DNA of 64,000 bases, taken from positions 70,379 through 134,378 of the forward strand of contig NZ_JBHSHY010000014.1 in NCBI RefSeq assembly GCF_042653205.1, read 5' to 3'. The position numbers were made by a program, and so were the translations under genes. Of this stretch, positions 59,556-64,000 are shown in pieces (the first letter of the stretch is position 1; the number at the start of each line of letters is the position of its first letter). The stretch is from Paenibacillus_Z sp042653205. GTDB lineage: Bacteria; Bacillota; Bacilli; Paenibacillales; Paenibacillaceae. The notes beneath the pieces were generated by a model. It did not search any database. It was not told the DNA's origin and worked only from the letters and a program-made list of their open reading frames with translations.

Positions 59556-59595
59556 AGAGCACCGTTTCCGCAACTTTGGAAACGGTGCTCTTTTT
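59556..59595. terminator. Bidirectional intrinsic terminator
   Basis: 14-bp perfect stem (59556-59569 with 59578-59591) followed by T5 on the plus strand; separates the NlpC/P60 gene from the convergent CLC gene. Confidence 0.92.
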
Positions 59596-59599
59596 ACTT

Positions 59600-60889
59600 T
59601 CAGGACGGCCGCGACCGGGCGGACCTCCGCCGCTTCATATGGTCCCGAAGCAGCGCGGCGCCTGGAAACCGGACGAAATGCCGCGGCTTCGGCACGCCGT
59701 GCAGCTGCGCGCCGTAAATGCCCGCGTGACCGGAAAACATGTAGCTGACCAGGCAAACGACGAGCATGTACGCCGCACCGTCGGCGCCGAACAGCTCCAG
59801 GCCGAGGAAAAAGCAGGCGGCGGGCGCATTGGCCGCGCCGCTGAACACCCCGATCAGCCCGAGTCCGGCCAAGAACGATGCGCCTAGATGCAGCAGCGGC
59901 GCCAGCGCGCTGCCGAGTGCCGCCCCGATGACGAACAGCGGCGTCACCTCGCCGCCCATGAACCCGGAGCCGAGCGTGACGGCCGTGAACGCCGTCTTCC
60001 ACAGAAATGCCGCCCCGGACAACGGCTCGTGGAAGGCCTGCACGAGGAGCGGCAGGCTGAGTCCCAGATAATCCCGCGTCCCCGCGGCATAGGACATGCC
60101 GATGACGAGCAAGCCCCCGGCGAAGCTCCGCACCCACGGGCGTGCGAGGACGGCCGTCATTCCGCGCTTGACCCAGCCGACGGCGCATGTGAACAGCAGG
60201 CTCATCAGCCCAAAGAGCACTGCCGCCGCGGCGATCTTCACGAGCAGGACGGTCGAGAAGGCGGGGATGCTCCCCATTTCGTACTGCAGGTGGCGAATGC
60301 CCCACGCGCGGGTGACCGCGTCGCCCGCGAACGCCGCGACCGCGCACGGCACGATCGTTCTCGGCGAGATCCAGCGGCCCGGCGTTACCACCTCGAGCGC
60401 GAATACCGCTCCGGCCAGCGGGGTTCCGAAGACGGAGGCGAAGCCGCCCGCGACGCCGCACATCAGCAGCGCCCGCCGGTCGGCGCCTTCCGCCCGGACC
60501 AGCCGGCCGAACGCCTCCGCGAGGCTTCCGCCCATCTGCACGGCCGTTCCCTCCCGGCCGGCGGAGCCGCCGAACAGATGCGTCGCCCACGTGCCGATCA
60601 GCACGAACGGCGCCATGACCGCCAGGACTCGCTCCGTGCGCTCCGCGGGCTCGTCCCCCAAACGGATTTGCTCCACGATAAGATTGTTGCCCTTGCCGGC
60701 ATTGCCGCCGTAGCGCGCATACAGCAAGCTGACAAGCGCGCCGGCCGGCGGAAGCAGCCACAGCAGCCAGGGTGCCGACAGCCGGATGTCCGTCGCCCGG
60801 TCCAGCCCCCACAGGAAGAGCGCCGAGGCGCTGCCCGTCAGACCGCCCATGACGGCTCCGAATGCGAGCCAACGAATGAACATGCGCAT
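59600..60889 (-). CDS. CLC family chloride/fluoride channel or antiporter
   Basis: 429 aa with about ten or more membrane helices. CLC landmarks: GREGTAVQMGG (GxEGP-type motif with the gating Glu) and GFMGGEVTPLF near residue 330. The usual GSGIP anion-binding motif is replaced by GKGNNLIVEQI, lacking the canonical Ser; fluoride-exporting CLC-F proteins also depart there, so F- export is possible (inference). No crcB-type riboswitch seen upstream. The start at 60887-60889 (MRMFIRWLAFG) is where homology begins; in-frame upstream starts add a non-hydrophobic tail. Confidence 0.87.
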   Translation of the reverse strand: MRMFIRWLAFGAVMGGLTGSASALFLWGLDRATDIRLSAPWLLWLLPPAGALVSLLYARYGGNAGKGNNLIVEQIRLGDEPAERTERVLAVMAPFVLIGTWATHLFGGSAGREGTAVQMGGSLAEAFGRLVRAEGADRRALLMCGVAGGFASVFGTPLAGAVFALEVVTPGRWISPRTIVPCAVAAFAGDAVTRAWGIRHLQYEMGSIPAFSTVLLVKIAAAAVLFGLMSLLFTCAVGWVKRGMTAVLARPWVRSFAGGLLVIGMSYAAGTRDYLGLSLPLLVQAFHEPLSGAAFLWKTAFTAVTLGSGFMGGEVTPLFVIGAALGSALAPLLHLGASFLAGLGLIGVFSGAANAPAACFFLGLELFGADGAAYMLVVCLVSYMFSGHAGIYGAQLHGVPKPRHFVRFPGAALLRDHMKRRRSARSRPS

Positions 60890-61053
60890 AATTCCGATTC
60901 CATTGCCTATGATGCCATAACGAACGATAGGCCCTTCCGTTTTCCTCCATGATAAGACGGACGGATGCATTCCGGCAACTGAATTGCCGCGATCGGGTAT
61001 AAAAGGCATGCAAAAACGTCCATCCTAGACGAAGGATGGAGGTGAATACGCTC

Positions 61054-61209
61054 ATGGCCAAAGATGTACTGTGCGAAGTGAATTCCTGTAAATATTGGGC
61101 TGCCGGCAACCAATGCAACGCCTCTTCGATCTATGTCGTGAACAACCGCGGCAAGCAAGCCCATAATTCTGATGAAACCGACTGCAAGACGTTCGAACCG
61201 AAAATTTAA
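61054..61209 (+). CDS. DUF1540 domain protein, 51 aa
   Basis: Starts MAKDVLCEVNSCKYWAAGNQ and ends with CKTFEPKI. The spacing C7, C12, C21, C45 is the DUF1540 cysteine pattern (CxxxxC...C...C), probably a small metal-binding fold common in spore formers. GGAGGTGAATACGCTC precedes the ATG. Function unknown. Too short for a default gene-length cut-off and easily missed. Confidence 0.85.
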   Translation: MAKDVLCEVNSCKYWAAGNQCNASSIYVVNNRGKQAHNSDETDCKTFEPKI

Positions 61210-61218
61210 TGCTGGATC

Positions 61219-61245
61219 GGGCCGCCTTTGCCTAGAAGGCGGCCC
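61219..61245. terminator. GC hairpin downstream of the DUF1540 gene
   Basis: 10-bp perfect stem GGGCCGCCTT/AAGGCGGCCC starting 9 nt after the stop codon; no T-run follows, so its terminator role is uncertain. Confidence 0.5.
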
Positions 61246-61354
61246 GCCGTCGTCTATTCGTAGTATAGCCAAGGCTGATAATAATTATCAGTGAGAACGG
61301 AAATTGAAATTGAAATTCGCAAGGTCTAGCCGTCTTTCCTGACCAACCGAACCT

Positions 61355-62815
61355 TTACGCGGGGTTCGGCTCCGCCTCCTGCTCCTGCAGCCGAAGCTGC
61401 TGCGCCGCGAATTCGCGGTACATCGGATGATCCCGGCTCAGCTCGTCGTGCGTGCCCCGCCCCGTGATCCGCCCTTTCTCGACGAAGACGATCTGGTCCG
61501 CGTCCACGACGGTGGACAGGCGATGCGCGATGACGAGCGTCGTCCGGCCGGCCATGAGATTCTTTAGCGCCTCCTGTACGATGACCTCCGACTTGGAGTC
61601 GAGGCTCGAGGTGGCTTCGTCGAGCATGAGGATTTTCGGATCGCGCAGCAGCGCCCGCGCGATGGCGATCCGCTGGCGCTGGCCGCCCGAGAGCTTGATG
61701 CCGCGCTCGCCGACTTCCGTCTCGTAGCCATCCGGAAGCTCCCGGATGAAGCCGTGCGCATGGGCCATTTCCGCCGCGCGCGCAAGCTCGTCCTCGCTTA
61801 CGGCGCGGTCGATGCCGTAACAGATGTTCTCGCGGATCGTCCCCGCGGTGAGCGGGCTTTCCTGGGATACGTAGCCGATCTGCCGGCGCCACGACGGCAA
61901 GGAGAAGCTGCTGATCTCGTCACCGCCGAGCCTGATCGTCCCGCCGGTCGGCTCGTAATACCGCTCGAGCAGCGAGAACAGCGTCGTTTTGCCGCCGCCG
62001 CTCGGACCGACGACCGCCGCCACCGTGCCCGGCGCCACGTCGAACGTCACGTCCCGCAGCACCTCCTCGCCGCCTTCGTAGCCGAAGCTCACGCCTTCGA
62101 ACCGGATCGGCCGGTTCGCGTCCGCCACTTGTCCGCCCCGCTCGTGGTCTTCTTCGTCCGCGTCCAGGATGTGCACGATCCGCTCCGTCGCGCCGACTGT
62201 CTTCTTGAATTGCGTGAAGAACGTGGAGATTTGCGACATCGGCATGACGATCTGGATGAGGTACAGGATAAACGCGACCAGCTCGCCCGCCGTCAGCGCG
62301 CCGGACGACACCCGCATGCCGCCGTAGCCCACGATGACGACGAGGAGCATCATCATGACGAAAAACATAAGCGGTGCGATCAACGCCTGAATCTTGGCTT
62401 CTCTGCGCCCAAACCGGAACAGGCTCGATATGCCCTGCTCGCCGGCGGCGTATTCGCGCGGTTCCGCGTTCATCGACTTGACGAGCCGGATCTCCGACAG
62501 CACCTGGGTCAGCGTGGCCGTGAAGGAAGCCGTCTCGGTCTGCAGTCCTTTGGACACGAGGTACATTTGACGGCCGAGCGGCACCATGAACAGCGCCGCG
62601 ATCGGGATGACCCCCAGCATGACCGCCGTCATCCGCCAATCCATGTAGAACAAGACGACGACCGAGCCGGCGACGGATATGATGCCGCTCAGAAACCCGG
62701 TGAAGTTCTCCGCGATCAGCTGCTTCACGATGCCGGTGTCGTTCGTCATCCGGCTGATCGTCTCGCCCGTCCCGTGCTTCGCCTTTATCCTTGTCGTGAC
62801 GAGTTTCCATGGCAA
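61355..62815 (-). pseudogene. 5'-truncated ABC exporter (BmrA/LmrA type), missing the first membrane helices
   Basis: The frame encodes 486 aa: membrane helices from about residue 38, GETISRMTNDTGIV, Walker A GPSGGGKTT, Q-loop YVSQESPLTAGTIREN, signature LSGGQRQRIAIARALL, Walker B LMLDEATSSLDS. Full exporters of this type are ~580-590 aa; alignment by eye to BmrA shows the first ~100 residues, including TM1-2, are absent. The frame opens after a TGA at about 62869 and the upstream DNA does not encode hydrophobic helices in any frame I read. The best start is a TTG at 62813-62815 with AAGGA directly abutting. Probably an inactive remnant, although the ATPase half is intact. Confidence 0.7.
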
Positions 62816-63043
62816 TCCTTCCTTTCGCGCCTCTTCGGCGTTTCCTGCGCTAAGCTTGCCGATTCAGCATAACGTCCCATTTTGAACGGAATATGAACGG
62901 TTCCCGGCAAGCGCGAATCCGGAGACCGAAAATTGGACTATACGCGGCGGACGAGAAATGCTTCAATAGAGAAGAACGGGCCGGCTTGTCCTGCAAGCGG
63001 TTCCATTTGCATGTATATCCTTATCCGGGAGGCTTCATTCATT

Positions 63044-63817
63044 ATGGCATTGATTCAGTGCGACTTCTTCTCCGACGTGCTTGGCTTGTCCAGCTCGATG
63101 TACGTCATTCTGCCGCAAAACGCGCAATCGCAAATCGGGATGGAATCGAAAGCGGCCCCGAGCAAGCATAAGACGCTGTTCCTGCTGCATGGCTTGTCCG
63201 ACGACCACTCGATCTGGCTGCGCCGCACCTCGATCGAACGTTACGTCGCGCCGCTCGGCCTCGCGGTCGTCATGCCGGCCGTCCACCGCAGCTTCTACAC
63301 CGATATGGCGAGCGGCGGCGATTATTGGACGTTCGTCAGCGAAGAGCTGCCGGCGCTGGCCCGCTCCTTCTTCCCTCTGTCGGACCGCCGCGAGGACAAC
63401 TTCGTCGCCGGCTTGTCGATGGGCGGCTACGGCGCGTTCAAGCTCGCGCTCAACAAGCCGGAGCAGTATGCCGCAGCCGCCAGCCTGTCCGGGGCGCTCG
63501 ATGTATCGACGTTCGAGGAGCGCGCCCCGGTCGATTTCGGGCGGATCTTCGGCACGGCCGACGCCGCGAACGGGCTGCCGAACAACCTGTTCCTGGCCGC
63601 CGAGACGCTGAAGGCTTCCGGCCGGCCGATTCCGCGCCTCTACCAATACTGCGGCACCGAGGATTTCCTCTACGAGGACAACGCGAAGTTCCGCCGGCAC
63701 GCGGAATCCCTCGGACTGCCGCTCACCTACGAGGAAGCGCCGGGCGAGCACAGCTGGGAGTATTGGGACGAATACATCCGCCACGTGCTGAACTGGCTGC
63801 CGCTCGGCGAAGCATAA
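63044..63817 (+). CDS. Esterase, EstA/esterase D-like alpha/beta hydrolase
   Basis: 257 aa starting MALIQCDFFSDVLGLSSSMYVILPQ. Alpha/beta-hydrolase fold: oxyanion region LLHGLSDDHSIW, nucleophile Ser in GLSMGGYGAFK, acid Asp in CGTEDFLYEDN and His in GEHSWEYWDE. Related to tributyrin and S-formylglutathione esterases; no signal peptide. ATG 63044-63046 with GGGAGG 11 nt upstream. An in-frame ATG 111 nt earlier has no SD. Confidence 0.92.
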   Translation: MALIQCDFFSDVLGLSSSMYVILPQNAQSQIGMESKAAPSKHKTLFLLHGLSDDHSIWLRRTSIERYVAPLGLAVVMPAVHRSFYTDMASGGDYWTFVSEELPALARSFFPLSDRREDNFVAGLSMGGYGAFKLALNKPEQYAAAASLSGALDVSTFEERAPVDFGRIFGTADAANGLPNNLFLAAETLKASGRPIPRLYQYCGTEDFLYEDNAKFRRHAESLGLPLTYEEAPGEHSWEYWDEYIRHVLNWLPLGEA

Positions 63818-63875
63818 GCGCCGCCGGCTCGTACCGGTCCGGCCTCGGCATCGCTGCCCGAGGAGCTGCGCCGAA

Positions 63876-64000
63876 ATCGAGTAGGAGGAGGCGGCTAGCC
63901 TCCGTCCTCTCACACCACCGTACATGCGGGTCCGCATACGGCGGTTCCAAAAGGTTAACAAAGCTCCAAATAACGTGAAAGCATACTCTTGAGCCCTTTC
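63876..64000 (-). mobile_element. Group II intron, 3' end (domains V and VI), continuing past the window
   Basis: Read on the minus strand, the last bases contain the group II intron end. A long hairpin pairs CCGCCGTATGCGG with CCGCATGTACGGTGG (about 63913-63947, domain-V-like), then GTGTGAGAGGACGG, a GGAGGC/GCCTCC hairpin and CTCCTACTCGAT, which matches the 3' end I know from bacterial class C introns. The intron end would be base 63876 (terminal T). An open frame ending SRYLELC then TAA (stop 63955-63957) may be the C-terminus of its reverse transcriptase, which would lie to the right. Confidence 0.75.

Noticed and set aside
60890..61053. Fluoride (crcB) riboswitch upstream of the CLC gene
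   Set aside because: No match to the conserved pseudoknot core on the minus strand.

Overview
The window is GC-rich (visibly above 60%) DNA with Gram-positive gene structure: strong AGGAGG-type ribosome binding sites, frequent GTG/TTG starts and tight operons. Its genes point to a spore-forming member of the Paenibacillaceae (Cohnella or a high-GC Paenibacillus): a RocR/RocD/RocF-type arginine-proline locus, LtaS, BdbC/BdbD, CopZ, YdjO, a DUF1540 protein, a DinG-like helicase and a BioY biotin transporter under a BirA-type operator. I see no rRNA, tRNA or CRISPR. This assignment is an inference from gene content. REGION 1 (1-11100, minus strand): the 5' part of a nickel/cobalt permease, then a nine-gene accessory operon running leftward from about 11070 to 989. 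It encodes three alkaline-phosphatase/sulfatase-superfamily enzymes, three Gfo/Idh/MocA oxidoreductases, a sugar-isomerase-like TIM barrel, an adenylylsulfate (APS) kinase and an AraC regulator. Only one of the three sulfatase-like proteins has the Cys that is matured to formylglycine; the other two have Thr there. This is the most unusual operon in the window. REGION 2 (11250-23270): arginine/proline/glutamate catabolism. Arginase and ornithine aminotransferase make P5C/glutamate semialdehyde, proline dehydrogenase feeds the same intermediate, P5C dehydrogenase makes glutamate, glutamate dehydrogenase makes 2-oxoglutarate, and a malic enzyme removes C4 acids. A divergent RocR-like AAA+ activator and a LysR regulator flank the genes. 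Two proteins in this locus are degenerate at catalytic residues: a second arginase lacking three of six metal ligands, and the AAA+ activator, which departs from consensus at the GAFTGA loop, Walker B and an arginine finger. REGION 3 (23359-31700): housekeeping and miscellaneous genes (D,D-carboxypeptidase, aldo/keto reductase, MBL hydrolase, SRPBCC protein, EamA exporter, M42 peptidase). REGION 4 (31700-35150): an ECF biotin transporter in which an ATPase is fused to the EcfT membrane subunit, divergent from bioY and separated from it by a BirA-type operator. REGION 5 (35150-46300): LTA synthase, a radical SAM/SPASM protein, small conserved proteins, a DoxX-like/DUF4166 pair, and a DNA-alkylation-repair locus (adaA-ogt overlapping a histidine kinase and response regulator, divergent from alkA). 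REGION 6 (46300-58750): glutathione peroxidase, an unusual zinc-ribbon/nucleotide-domain protein, dGTPase, 2-oxoglutarate dehydrogenase E1/E2, the BdbC/BdbD disulfide pair, DinG-like helicase, CopZ and a methionine-rich membrane protein. REGION 7 (58750-64000): an NlpC/P60 hydrolase behind a structured leader, a CLC-family channel, a DUF1540 protein, a 5'-truncated ABC exporter, an esterase, and at the right edge the 3' end (domains V/VI) of a group II intron on the minus strand. Most intergenic hairpins are ordinary intrinsic terminators and match the inferred transcription units.
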